NCBI RefSeq assembly: GCF_000237925.1
Contig: NC_031500.1
Span: forward strand, 15,153,753 to 15,217,752
Origin: Schistosoma mansoni
Taxonomy: Eukaryota > Platyhelminthes > Trematoda > Strigeidida > Schistosomatidae
Length of the DNA: 64,000 nucleotides
Direction: 5' to 3'
Shown in pieces: positions 38,401-53,400 of the stretch (positions are counted from its first letter, which is position 1; each line of letters starts with the position of its first letter). The notes under the pieces are model-generated. The model saw nothing but the letters and a program-made list of their open reading frames with translations. It searched no databases and had not been told where the DNA came from. A program made the position numbers and the translations under genes.

Positions 38401-41400
38401 GTTATGAACCATCAGGATTACCATTTAATCAAATTTCTTTAAACCATAAAAGTAAGTTCATAATTTAAGTTGAGTTAATATAAACATTTGTTAAACAATT
38501 TAATATTGTACTTTTAATGTTACTGAATTGTCTAAACTAAGAATAAATGAATCAGAAGGGGGGTTTTGTGGAGATTTCAATATTTTCATAGTTGAAATCA
38601 TCAGTCGATTGACCAGTAGAGTTCGACCACGTCTGTTGTGAGATATCAACTCACTGAAGACAATTGGTGAACGGTTGTTCAAAATCGTGGATTGGTTGGA
38701 GTTAGACATTAACACCGTTGGATGCCGGCTCAGTGGTCTATCGGTTAAGTGCTCTGGTGCGAGGCTGGTAGATCCTGGGTTCGAATCTTGCGGGTGCGTG
38801 ATCGTGGATGTACATTACTGAGGAGTCTCATAATAGGACGAAACGGCCGTCCAGTGCTTCCAGGTTTTCCATGGTGGTCTATCTTCAATTGACCCATGAT
38901 TTCAACTATGAGAATATTGATTAATCAGTTTAAATATTAAGCTCTCATTATGATATCTAAAGGCTTCAAACTGTATCTATGTCGAAATCGTACATATAAA
39001 AGGTTTAATATTATTACCAATTTATTTATTATTTATTTAAACACACAAATATTGGTACAAAGGGGCACCAGATATATATTCGCCACACAAATCTCATTTG
39101 ATTTGTGTGAGGGCTGTGATACTACCTAGGTTCCTAAACTGAAGCAGGTGATTTTCTTAGGAAGCCACACCCGGAGCCTTTGACCTAAAGGTCTGATCCA
39201 CAAGGCAGTGGAGCATCGTAAGGAGATGCAGTCCCATGGTAGCCGGTGACCAACAATTGATTCATACATCATTTGTTCCCTCAGGATACTGGATCCCATG
39301 TGCACCATTGGTTTGGAATCAGGGTTTTCCAACTCTTCTAGGTGGACTTTCCGTGTCAACCGTTCCCGTTAAAGAGCCGGACATTCGCTTTACGTAAACA
39401 ACAGTAATGCCACGAGAAGGCAGTGAGTAGGACTTCCCTGTCAGCGGTTGTATGTACGTGGCCATGTGAGAGCATTTGGAGAGGGAGAGCGGACTCTGCC
39501 CACCCTCGGCCGTACCAGAGCATTTGTGGGCCTTATGACTCTCCGGTACTTTCTAACTTTCAATAATTATTTAATTAATATCAATTCTTGATAATAACCT
39601 ATGAAAAGTACCGTTTCTTTTCCTTTTTAAAAAAATAATGATTTTGTTTTCAGAGAATTTTTCTACCTGGATGAAAATCAATAAAAATCTTTCCTACTTT
39701 ATTTTATTTTTTTTGCAATGGTTACTTTATGAGAAACACTATAAAGTTATTAATGTAATTAACCAATAATCCTATTTTGATTTATAATATTTTTAAATGA
39801 ACCAATCATATTTAGTTTCCATGGATAGGCTATTATTTACATTTGAGAAGTTTATCAATAAATGATAGACATTGATATGATAAAATATAGAATTCTTAAT
39901 TTATAAAAAAAAGAAAAAATATTAAAATCAGGAAGAAAAATCAGTTTATGACTATATTGAAAAAGAAAAGAAGAAGAGTAATTCACGGTCTTTGTTCAAG
40001 TTAATTGGTTTTTAGACTCAGTGTGGTGTAGGTTACTGATATACACATAATAAGTAGTGCATGGTGATGGTCGGGCATTGAATGTATTTCAGTAGAATAT
40101 CGATAAAGAGAGACTGGGAACGGAACACAATCGGTACGGAATAGCATGAACAATTATAATCGGAGACTATGGACGGATACTTGCAGAAGACAACTGATTG
40201 TTATTTTGTGAATTAACTGTTCACTATATGGTTCTCATATTTTAATGAGATATTCTGTATTGTTGTGCCTAATTAAATTCGATTGTCTCCACTCGTGTTC
40301 TTGTTCACTACATCAGTAGGTATGGTAGATAACGTTTACGTTGTTTGAGGTAAAAAGGTACTAGGTTTGAGTCATGATGTCGTTATCAACACTATGAAGT
40401 AGGTATATTAAGCTAATAATTTCCAAATATGACAAAATGCTAGCTTTACATATCATTGCTAGCCATATTCTATCTGTTCTTTAAATAAACAATTATTTTT
40501 CTCTTGATACTGTAAAAAAAATCATGTTCCGAGTCTATAACTTATGGACGACTTTTGAGCGACGCTAGTGACCTTGAGAGTGTCCACCTAATAACTAAGA
40601 ACAAAATGAGGGTTATAAATCTGTGTGAAGAACTAGAATTATGATTTATGGTTAATGATTAAGGTTAGAAATTATATTTAGGGGTTTTCATCACGAACTG
40701 ACATCAGCTATAATGCCAAAGCTCCATTTATCCAAATGAATGAGTAAATTCTGCGCGAAAATGCGGGACCTGTTATTTTATACATGATTGGTTCGACCAT
40801 AAATTATAGTCTCGCCCATGATGTCCATCATCAAACTTCAAGTTCCTTCTTGTTTAATTCCGTGTAGGTTCGTCAGTGGGTGAGCATTATTAACGAGTCA
40901 GTCCTAGTTTATAATGAAACAATTATTTTGTGCTCTTAATTCTTACAGAGAACGTCAGTTTATGATGAGACGGACTGTTTGATGTCAATCCTCTGAAAAC
41001 ATTTGACTTTGTGAATAGCCATAATAGTCTTTGATAGATATTTTATTTAGCATTCTCTACTAACCAATTTCACATAAGTAATCTTGATTGTTAGTATATC
41101 GGTACATATTTAATGCTAGCCACTATTCATCTCTGCTTACAATGCTTGTGAAATAAGGCTATATCGAGGCAATACGCACAGTATGCACATATGCCAATTA
41201 GAGACTGACCAGTTGCAGTCCTAAAAACATCAATGGGAAGATTCGAACAAACAATACTAAGTTGAATTTATTTAATGCATTGTTGAAAATTATCGTCTAG
41301 TGAATATTGATTTGCCAGCCACCATACCAAGTTGAAAGCACCGGTTCTCGTCCGAATCTTTATTTAATTTTTTATTTATTTATTAAATAGATAAACCACA

Positions 41401-44400
41401 TAATCCCTTAATAAATTCTGGAGCATTAGCTATTTGTAGTATCCTACAACCAAATTTAAATCCTTCAGAACGTTTTAAATATGTTGAAAATAAATTTAGT
41501 CAAATGGCTGCTGGATTACCAATGGGATTTAATAATGCTGTGTAAGTTGATATTTTTGTATTAATTTTTATTTTTATAATGGAACGTATAGTAATAATTG
41601 TCTGTATACTAGTGATTGATCAGCTTTGAAAGATGTTTCTATGGATGCCTTCATCAATGGTGCACATGGGCTCCAGTATCCTAAGGGAACATATAGTGTA
41701 TGAATCAGTAGTTGGTCACCGGCTACCATGGGACTGCATCTTCTCACGATGCTCAACTGTCTGTCAAAGGCTCCGGGTGTGGTCCCTTAAGAAAACCACC
41801 TGCTTCAGTGTGGGCCTGTGGGCAGTATCACAGCCCCCACACAAATGAAATGAGATTTGTGTTTCACATATATATCTGGTGCCCCTTTATACCAATATTT
41901 ATGTGTTTAAATAAATAAATAAATGGATGCCTTCAGGATATGTTGACCAATAGAAAGTCAAGTAATTTGAAGATAAATCAGTCGGTAATTCATTAATGAG
42001 AACAGATGAATAGTATGGGCTATTTCATATGGATTAAAGTAAATAATCAGAGTAGTGAAATTTCGACTTTACAGCCGAATAGTTTATTCATGTTACTGAG
42101 GAGAATCGATGGTTGTTGTTTTCTACACTGAAAAAGGATTTAGAACATGAACAAAACTTTCATATGCTCTTAGTTTGTGAGATTTACTTAATTATCCACA
42201 GAGTTACCAAGTTCTGAATATTCTTTTAACGTTATTGAGTGGAGGTTATTTAATTTGATTATTCCTTCACAATCACTTGATGATAGTGAGATGGTGGAGA
42301 AGATTTGTAGCTCAGGTGGGTGATTTTGATGAAGTTTTTTTCTCTGAGCTGAATCGTTTGGTCGTGGAGCTTTTATCGTCCTTCTGAACGACATCATCAG
42401 CACTTCTACCACAAGTTTGTGCTGATGATGTGGTTCAGAAGGACGATGTAAGTTCCACGACCAAACCATCCATCTCAGAGAACAAAACTCCATCAAAATT
42501 GATGATATGTCAGGATAAATATGGGGAGAAAGTGGTCTTTCAAACAGTCCTATCTGATGTTATTACTTATATTCTTACTTATATTCTTATTGGATAATTA
42601 ATAAATATTCAAACCATTATTTTCGTGTAATCTTCTACCTGCTAGGTTTTGTTTGACGCATAAACTAGTGTTGTATCTTTCGCCTTTTTGAAGTTATTGT
42701 TAACTTATTACAGGCTTATTATTCAGTTCTGTTTCACTTACGATACAGTTATGTCCAGATTGTATTTTCTTAATTCCATTGATGTAAGGTCAGCATTTTA
42801 CTCAATATTCATAACTTTGAGCTGTATAATTATAAGCTATCTGCTTACTGAGTTGTTCTTTATTCTGCCTACTGGGTGATGAAGTGTGGGATAGTACATT
42901 CTTGACCAATTATCATTTATTATTTCTCTCGGCTGTTATCTCACATTTAACGTGTCATTGATTAGCCGAAGGTTATAGATATCAGACAGTCTAAACAAGC
43001 TATTCAGTACAACACCTTACCTGTTTTACGAGCCGATCCCACCGCTCCCTAAAAAACTGAACGAGAAAATCTGTTTATTTTCACTGTCAAATCAATTGGT
43101 CACTCAGTAACGACCAATATCATGTATGTGAAACCCATCGTTAATCAATCACCTTGATAACCATTTTTGTATAAATCTCAACACTGTTTGAAATCAGAAG
43201 GCAATAAGAAGCGGAGACAATAGTTTATTGCCGGATAGCAGAGACAACAAAGTTATAAGCAAATTGAGCGAATTCGAAGCAGAGAAGCTAATGTGTGTGT
43301 GTGTGTGCAAGCGAATATAGAGACGAATTTATAGTCAAATCGAATTAATGCGCAGCTAGGCAAGGTAAAGGCTAATAATAGGGATTCAATCACATATATA
43401 GATAGGAAAGAGAATGATATATCGAGCGATATTCAAGATATTAACATTTTAGCTAGAGAGAGATATGTGCTTAGGCAATCATGTGATCAAGCGTACACTT
43501 TTACACAGACATGATAATGATCATAATAGTACAAAGAGATATGCGAATTGTTACTGTTCAAATAACATTGTCTTTTCAGTAGGGGCTTGACTAGAATTTA
43601 ACCTTAATCGAAATCGATTATTGGAGAGTTGCTGTTCTATAAACCACCTTGAATTCTCATATGGTAGCATTGCCAAAAAACATCATTCCATTTGTTTGAA
43701 CCATCTTCATATTTTGGGATCACTAATTTATGGATCTGAGTCGAATTTATCAAAAGGAATATTTTTATTTTCATCATTTTATTTTCATAGTTAAAAGCAT
43801 GAGTCAATTGAAGCTAGACCACCATGGAAAAACTGGAAACACTGGACGGCCGTTTCGTCCTATTTTGGGACTCCTCAGCAGTGCGTATCCACGGCCGTTC
43901 AGTGCTTCCAGGTTTTCTTTGGTGGTCTAGCTTCAATTGACTCATGCTTCTCATCTATGAAAATACTGAAATCACAAAACCCCTTTTGATTATTTTATTT
44001 ATTAATTATTTTTCAGATTTTTATCAGAACGTGAAACAGCTGATCGTAATTTTGCTATTGCCTATTATATGCGTGAAAATAAATGTTTCCCACCAACTTT
44101 TGAATTACGTGAATTAATGGATTTCTATTTTCAAATATGTTCAATTGAAGTAACTTGTGAATCCGCGGGAATTATGGCTGGAACATTAGCAAATGGTGGT
44201 ATTAATCCATTGACAAATGAAACTGTAGTAAGTGCAGCTGCAGCACGAGATACTTTATCTGTTATGCATTCATGTGGAATGTATGATTATTCAGGACAAT
44301 TTGCATTCAAGGTAAATTGTTCTCTCTTTTTTTGGTTTGAATTTACTAGAGTAATTGCTATAGTAATTAGAGAAAGTGGAAGCAAATTAGATTTTCCATT

Positions 44401-47400
44401 TAAATAACTATTTTTGTTATTAACTTAATTGTATTATAAATAAACTGGTTTATTGTAATGGAATAACACCAACTGAAGGATCGAACGTATATTGTCCTGT
44501 ACTTTGTTTAACTCTTTAACAATGTACACTTTACATATGATTCTTGAACTCATGACTTTCAGGTTCCTCTTGAAGCATGATTCCTCTAAAATTGATAAGT
44601 CACATTCAAATGGCTTACAAGTTTAAACCTTAATCAACTTATGATAGAAAATGATATTGGATCACATTTATTAACCTTTAGTGATTCTTTAACTGTTGTC
44701 AGTTTATAAAGAAAAATATATAGAAACTAATCAATTGTCTGTACAAAAATCTCCAACTAAAAGGAAACATTTTATCTCTATAATATAAATAAGGAAGGCC
44801 CAGGACAGAGTGGGTTGGAGAATGTTGGTCGGCAGCCTATGCTTTATTGGTAGTATTAGGCGTAAGTAAGTAAGTAATATAAATAAGCTGTCTTAGACAA
44901 GAGTAACAGTAATTATTACCATTGACTGTTATTTGAAGAACTCAGGAACATTCATCAATCATGCAATCTATAAAAAGATGTACTTGGAACAAAATTCTTC
45001 TTCAGTATTACTTCAGTGATCTTTTTAAAAAGAAAATTTGGCGAGACTACAATTTATAGACAAACCAATCAGATTTAAGGTAACAAGTCTTGGATTTTGG
45101 CGCGAAATGATTCATCTAAATGGTTAAATAGCATTTTAGCATTATAGCTGACGTCAGTTTGTGATAAAAACTGAAATTATAATTCCTAACCTCAACTTCT
45201 AACTCTAAATTTTGATTCTGATATCTCACACTAATTTATAACCTTCTTTAGACCATAGCAGGTTGATGTATTTTCTCAAGATCACTTTGGCATTGCTCAA
45301 AGGTTGTCCGTAAGTTATAGTCTCACTGAAAACTTATTTTGTAATTTGAAGTTACTGGTTGACCGTAGCTACAGTTAACTAAGGTTAGTAATGTAAGGGA
45401 TCTGATGTTTATAAAACTATCACGAAACTTGAAAGACATTAGTTCAGCCACCGAAGAGGTTATGAGAACGTCATTTCCATACCATGGCTGGACGATACTT
45501 CTTGATCTTTAGTAGTTATTCAACCGAAGGTCAACAATCTGTATATTGACGAGTTTATATTGATGCATTTGTACAATATAACTAAATACATAACATTACA
45601 GTATCATTTTACGATAACCATATTTTTTCTAATCATTCATTGCTTTCTTTTACACAAATACATGTATAAACATTTCATATTTACTTAAAAAGGTTGGTTT
45701 GCCGTGTAAATCTGGTGTATCCGGTATAATCATGGTAGTCGTGCCTAATTTACTTGGTTTAGCTGTTTGGTCACCGCCAATTGATAGACATGGGAATTCG
45801 GCCAGAGGTATACAATTCTGTCAAGTCAGTACTATTCACCCATTCAATGTCGATTTCATTAAGATATTTTAGTTGAGTTTTCATGTTTGTTTTTTAAATT
45901 CCGGCCATTTGAGCAACTGACTAAATAGTAAAATTAGGAAAAAACCGAAAATCAATCCTAGGAGTTTCTACATATACCTTTGAAAGATGATTTTAGTTGA
46001 AAACATTATAAAGGATGATGCTTTATTATAACATGTAAGAGTCTCTTAAAGTATGACTTAAGAGGAGACAATAAGAATCGATTACTTTGTTCATGAAGCA
46101 ATCCATATTATATTTCACCCTATATTCATACTTTTTCAAGATCATTTACAAAGTAGAGTTAATCATTCGGTGGGCTCATCACCCTTGACCTATGTTAAGC
46201 TATAAAATGATTAGCTACCCACAGTCTAAAACTAAAGTCATATGTAGAAATGGATTGTTAGGTCATTTTATTATTATCAGAAGGGGTTTTGTGGAGATTT
46301 AGTATTTTTCATAGTTGAAAGTGTGAATCAATTGAAGCTAGACCACCAGGGAAAACCTGGGAGCACTGGACGATCGTTTCGTCCTATTGTGGGACTCCTC
46401 AGTAGTGCGCATCCACGACCTCGCCTCACGAGATTTGAACCCAGGACCAACCAGTCTCGGGCCAGAGCACTTAACTGATAGACCACTGATCGGTTAAGTG
46501 CTCTGGCGCGAAACTGGTAGGTCCTGGGTTCTAATCTCGTGAGGCGAGGTCGTGGATGTGCACTGCTGAGGAGTCCCATAATAGGAGATCCTTTTCTCAT
46601 TGTATTTCAAGTTCTATGAAACACATCCTTTCAACACGAACTGACATGTGTTAGAGAACTGCTATAAAAACTGTAATAACTGTTCCATATTAGTTTGTAA
46701 GTTCTCTTCATAGTACACTCGTGAGTGTACATCAGATAGGATTGTACCTATAATCTCAGTAGTGTCGTCTCTGATAGATCGAGAACCTCATGGGTAATAT
46801 TATCTTTTTTTAAAAAAAGACCTTAGATATGCTTCAATGATGAGCGTACTATATATGTTCTAGTTTAAAGACTATCTTCTGATTACTTTTTTAACCCCAT
46901 TAGTATTCTGGAAATATTGATTATTTATGAATGGAATGGTTTGTATATCTATGAACCGAATTCAGAATTTCAAGAACATTAAGAGTTAATTAAATGTGAT
47001 TTTACTACATTTTCTACTTCCTGTGATCATCAATTAAACCTTGTTTTTGATATTCCATAAATTATTGATTCTTTTATTGTGTTACCGGTAAAATTGATTT
47101 TTCACCGTTTGTTTGTATAGTTGAGTTGAATGTTCAAGTTGGTTAGTATTCTTGGACAGTTTCTATGTTCAAAAGCAAATTAATATTGACTGATACAGAA
47201 TGGAATATAAGAAAAAAATAGAACAATTACTTATTTTTCCCATTTTTAACAAGTAAATTGTCTATATACTAGTTATAATCTTAGAGTATGGGTTTATTAG
47301 TTCAGTTAGAACAAAGTTTAATACTAAAGTATTGTGATCAGAAGGGGTTTTGTGGAGATTTCAATATTTTAATAGTCGAAATTATGAGTCAGTTGAAGCT

Positions 47401-50400
47401 AGACCACCATGGAAAACCTGGAAGCACTGGACGGCCGTTTCGTCCTATTGTAGGACTCCTCAGTAGTGAGTATCCACGATCCTGCTTCCACAAAACCCCT
47501 TCAGATTATAAATATATGCTTCACAGTTTATGAATTTACCATTGAGCTATTCGATTAGCGATTGATCTCTCGTAAGATGATTGATTAGTAACCAATGAAA
47601 GTGGATTTCTAGTTAATATACTACTTATTTACTACTTACTTTATTATTCTGATCTGATATATTTTTATTAAGATCTATTTAGTTTCTCACTTTATTAACT
47701 TTATTGGACAAATTTAATTATTTATTTTTGATATTAAGTTTATTAATAAATTATTTTATTTAATTGAATTGTGAAGGATCATTTTTAGTGACCCGATATC
47801 TGACTCTAATTGGATCGTATGAATGTTACTGAAATAAACATATCGGCTACCCTCGTATGTTATCTACCGATGACTTAACTCACGTTGGTGAATAGCGGAA
47901 CGAGAATGCATTTTTAATATGTATATTTCATTCACCCATTGATTTGAACAAGCACTCAAAGCACTCAGGAAGACGAAACAAAGAAGGAAGAGAGAAAGCA
48001 GATTGGAGAAGCGAAACGAAATGACATGCAGTGTACAAGGCGTATGAACTAACTCCATTTAATCAAGCGTGAATCGATATTTATAGCAGAGCAAAAATAA
48101 GTTAAAGGCATGTGATGAGTAAGATAAGTAATGAACACACATAAGCTTACATAAAACAATTACAGTTAAAGAGCGGATAATTAACAAGGTCAAAATATAA
48201 CTCAAGAAGTATAAATAGATTAGTTTGTTCAGAAGCTAGAATAAGTTATTCGGGTTTAACATAGTAACCGATACTCTTCAGACACAAGTTCCAAGGCTGT
48301 TCCCTACATATTCCAGTTTCATTAGTTGTGTCGTATCATCAACTCATATGAAAAGTATAGCTTGAACATGATTATATGAATAAATAAATGAATGATTTAA
48401 TTTTTATATGTCTAAATTACGGTCCTACGTTATGTCACATGTAGGGTGCAAATCCACTACGCAGAGGATTTACAAAACAGTATAAAAATTGAATAGGAAT
48501 AATAATATATATCTGATCCAAGCTTTTTCAAAGAAAGCTTGGACCAGATTGCCAGACGAAACGTTGGATTTACTTCAAATTCATTCGCTGAGATTTTACA
48601 AATATATTATTCCTATTTAATGTCTTACATCAACTCGGCGCCCAAGTACTGTGAAACTATTAATTCTAATTTAGACGAAAGTTCTTATATAGTATACAAA
48701 TTATATCAGAAGTCTGATGTAGCAATATAATGGTAATTCATTGTCTTTCTATCCCCCCCTCTCTCTCCCTTTCTGTCTTTACCTATTTATGATTTTCTTT
48801 GAAAACTTTTTTCATATAACTAGGAACTTGTTCATAGATTCATACTACATCATTATGAAAGTCATTTACATTATGATAAAAAAATTGATCCACGGAAACC
48901 ACGTGATTCTTATCGAACAGATGCAGTTAGTACATTATTATTTGCTGCTGGTAACAATGATTTATCAACCCTAAGAAGGTAAGTTAATCAATAATTTCTG
49001 GCTTTATTTTTATCCAAATTATTTATCATTGATAGAGAACTTTTACCTATGAACGTTTTTATAAAATGTACAAAAATAAATACTATTATAGTGAATAAGA
49101 ACACGGGTGGGGACAATCTAATGTATCTAGGCACAAAATTACAGAATATCTCAGTAAAATCTGACAACCATACAGTAAACAGTTAATTTGCAAACTCTTA
49201 ATGAATTGTCTCAATCATGACTGTTCCTTCTGCAAATATCAGTCCATAGTCTCCGATTATTATTGTTCATGCGTTTTCATACTAATTGCGTTCCGTTTTC
49301 CTTCTTTCCTTATTGATCTTCTAGTGAAATACATTCTCTGCTTGACCATCGTCATATACTACTTATGTGGATATAAGTAACCCACACGACAATATCACTG
49401 AAATCTTTCTGACCATTAAAGAAGAAGTCCAGTAGTAAAGAGCCTGTATTTTATGTTTAACATGAGAATTAAAATGGCGAATACAGTGAAATCAAACATG
49501 ATCCATCATTTATTAAATAAATAAGATTAACAACAATAATTTATCCACAATCCATTAGCCCCTCCGAGGGCTACTGCCGGTCCCAAGCCCTAATAAAGGG
49601 GGAGGGTCGGGCACGGGGTTAGTGACCCTATCCCGTAGAAAACTAAATCGCTAAAAAAACTATAAAACCATCTAAATTCTGTCATGGGATTCAGAAGGTC
49701 TTCATTTAGGAGAGTTATGACGCCTCATGGTGAAAGCCGAGTTCCTTCGGAAGTCACGAGGTCGATGCCTCTTCTGACAAACAGAGCAACCATTTATCTA
49801 GGTGCATGGAATGCTAGTACAATGTGGGGGACAGAGTCTTCCGAATTATTGCTATCTCTATAACTGGTATTCGGGCTTTTGAATCATCTCGACCTGCGTT
49901 AAATATTCAGTTAACGGGACATTATTCATTTACTCGAGTCAAATGTAGAGGAATTAATCCTTTACAAGCTGATTGATCATACCTCATGAATCTATATTTC
50001 ATTGTACCTGGTTTTTGTCGAAAAAATAAATCTATCCATAAGACTTAGTAGAACTATTTTCGATTTTGATATTCAGTATCATGAGTTCGAATCTCAGAAA
50101 GGGTCTTTTGAAATATTTGTTCAAGGTTTCTTGACCGTTAAACGTTATTTCTGTTTTATTAGGTGTGTCTTTCTATAAAAAAATATTACTACTACTTCTA
50201 CTATTACTGCTATTAGTTTTATTAAAAAATTATAGTCTTGGTAGAATATAGAATTCTCAGAACAAAGTATTCCAATACATTTCTATTTCTTATTTCTTGG
50301 TCAATCGTAAAGATTAGTATTGAGTGATCATCAGTTGGAAATTGGCAGTTCAGGAATCGACATCTGAATAATGTACATTCTTTTCCATGCATATTGTCAA

Positions 50401-53400
50401 CAACCACGATGTCTTTGATTGGGCTTTTTTGTAACGTGTACAGCGAAAGGTCGTGAACTTTTCCAAAACGCACCTGAATAGGTTGTGCAATGAAATTAAC
50501 ATAATGATATGTTAAAAACAAACAAAAAAACAGATAACTTCTTGTGGATGTCAGGAATAGGTAGCCCAGATATATTCAAGCAGATCGCTTTACAGTCATT
50601 ATGTATTTATTATTTCATGAGTAGAAAAAAAAATCAGTCAACTTGCCAAAAAGGATTTATTTATATTTTCCAAGTGACCTTGTAGATAATTTAAAAATTA
50701 ATACACGAATAATTCCTATGTTATTTAAACAAATTTTTTTCAAAGCATCAAACGGATATAAGGTCAGTAGATAATTGACAATAGAATATTGAAGTTAATT
50801 TTTTTAAAAGTTCACATTTGAAGTAAATTAAAATCAAGGAAACAGGAAGCATTTTTATGTAAACTTTCAATATTACTAATACTTAAGATAATATCAAGAT
50901 AATCCTCACATGATGGACATATGACAATAAGAGATTAATCAATTGTAGACCTAAACAACAATGGAAAGATACAAGCAAACAATGCCAGGTGAATTTAAAC
51001 TTCACCCCATTGCACAAGCAAATGGCTATCAGGACTCAATAGCTGGGTGAATAACGCGATGGCGTTTAGAGTAAACGGTAATGGGTTGGAGCGTAGGAGT
51101 AAACATCAACTGTGTGATGCATGTAAATCCAGCTGACGAGTCCCAAATAGTACGAAACGTTCTTCTTAAATTCCACTGCTATCCACCATTCATCGTTGCT
51201 CATAAAGCTTGTAACTTATAGGAATATCGAGGCAATCTGTACAAGATGCACATATACCAATAAGAGATTGATCAACTGCAGTCTTAAACAACAATGGGAA
51301 TATACAATCAAACACTACCAAGTGAATATTCGTTATTGATTGACGATTTATTTTTCAACATTAATTCAGTAATTGGAAGTAATTAAATATTTTCTAGTCT
51401 GTATGTTGCCGAAGATAAAGCAATAGCAATGTAATGAACGAATTCAGCATATTCAATAAATTCTGTCATTTTTTTTCTTTGTTTACTATAGTTATGGTAA
51501 ATAACAGCTGGATATGATACTTATTGAAGCCAAAAATATATATGATTATGTATCTATATTTATTGAGGTGAAATTAATGAGCCAAGACTTATTTACCGGA
51601 AAATTTAATTTCACCGCCAACCTTGAACTCATTTTTAACAAATCAGAATACAGTATTTGTATTTCTATTAAAATTGGATTAACAATTTTGACATGATGAA
51701 TGAATTATTTTTTATTTATACTAAACAAAAAGAAAAACGTTATAGTTAGAGAGTTAGAGATAGGTTTTGAGACTACTTTGTAACTTAAATAATTAATCCT
51801 TATGTAGATAGTTCTAGAAGTTAAGCGCTTGCGCGCGAGACCGAAGGTCCTGAGTTCAAATCTCGCATGCACGACAGTGGATGAGTACTGTTTAGGGTCC
51901 TATAGTATTGTAGTGAACAAGAACACTAGTCGGGGACAATCGAATGTATTTAAGCATAAAATTACGATCTATCTCACTAAATTCTGATAACCATACAGTA
52001 AACAGTTAACATTCAGTGGGAAGCAGTGACCAGTGGTGTTCTACCAAGTCTGTTGTGGAGATATCAACACACTGAAGACAAGTGGTGAACGGTTGCTCAA
52101 AACCGTGGATTGGTTGAAGTTATACATTAACACCGTTGGATGCCGGCTTAGTGGTCTATCGGCTAAGTGCTCTAGTGCGAGACTGGTGGGTCCTGGGTCC
52201 GAATCTCGCAAGGCGGTATCGTGGATGCGGACTGCTGAGGAGTCCAATAATAGGACGAAACGGCCTTCCAGTGCTTGCAGGTTTTTGATGGTGGTCTATC
52301 TTCAATTGACTCATGATTTCAACTATGAAAATACTAAATTCTCCACAAAACCCCTTCTGAACTTGCAAAATAACAATCAATTGTCTCAATCTTAATTGTT
52401 CTTCTGCAGATAACAGTGCATCTTCTCTGATTTCATTGTTCATGCATTTTCGTACCGATCGCTCTTCATTCCTATTCCTTCTTCATCGATCTTCTCCCAA
52501 AATACATTCTATGTCTGACCTTCAACATATACTACTTATGTGGATGTCAGTAGCCCACACCACAATATGGCAAAACGGCATTCCAGGTTTTCCACGGTGG
52601 TCCACAAATCTTAAGAACTTTTAAATTTTCAATAAAATCTTATAAGCCATACAAAACTGTTATTTACATTTTAATTTCTTTATGTTTACTTCGTCATTTT
52701 AAGAACTACTCAAATGCGTATTCACTATTCTAGTCCTAACATGTTCATCAACGAAAAGGGTCATAGAAACTTTAAAACATTTAGGTTTTATTGAATGTTT
52801 ATTTAGCCTTAAATATGTTTTAAGTTATCCATGCTGACATTTTAAATTCCATACAAAGTTCAAGATATTCTGGGGAGTAAATTTGATTGGTTTTATTAGT
52901 ATGTTTTTCTTTTCAATAAAATCTAAGATTTCTTGGCAGTCAGTTGAAAGTATCTTATGTGCCAAATAGGTTATACTATTGATAAAAAGCTGATCATACT
53001 ACATACAATTTGATTGACAAAATTCGTTTAAGATGAAGAGGTATACTACTTTGAAATCAGCTTTAACTAAGATTAAGTGATGTGTAAACGTATTCGCCAC
53101 AAAGTGAATGTTACTTTTTGTATTGAACATTGAAGTAAAAGTGAGTAGGTATAATGGAATAATATTTTTGCAACTGTTAACCGAATATATTTGATTAATG
53201 TCGGAAGGGGTTTTGTGACTTTAAAAGTTGAGATCATGAATCAATTCAAGCTAGACCACCATGGGAAACCTGGAGGCACTGAACGGCCGTTTCATCCTAT
53301 TGTGAGACTCCTCAGTAGTGCGCATCCACGATATCGCCTTGCGAAATTCAAACCCAGGACCTATCAGTTTCGCACGCGAGTGCTTAACTCCAATTGATTC

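Noticed and set aside
48541-48600. Hammerhead-like GACGAAACG string in Rep3
   Set aside because: No CTGANGA partner at the right distance and the inverted copies do not preserve a stem II, so it is probably chance.
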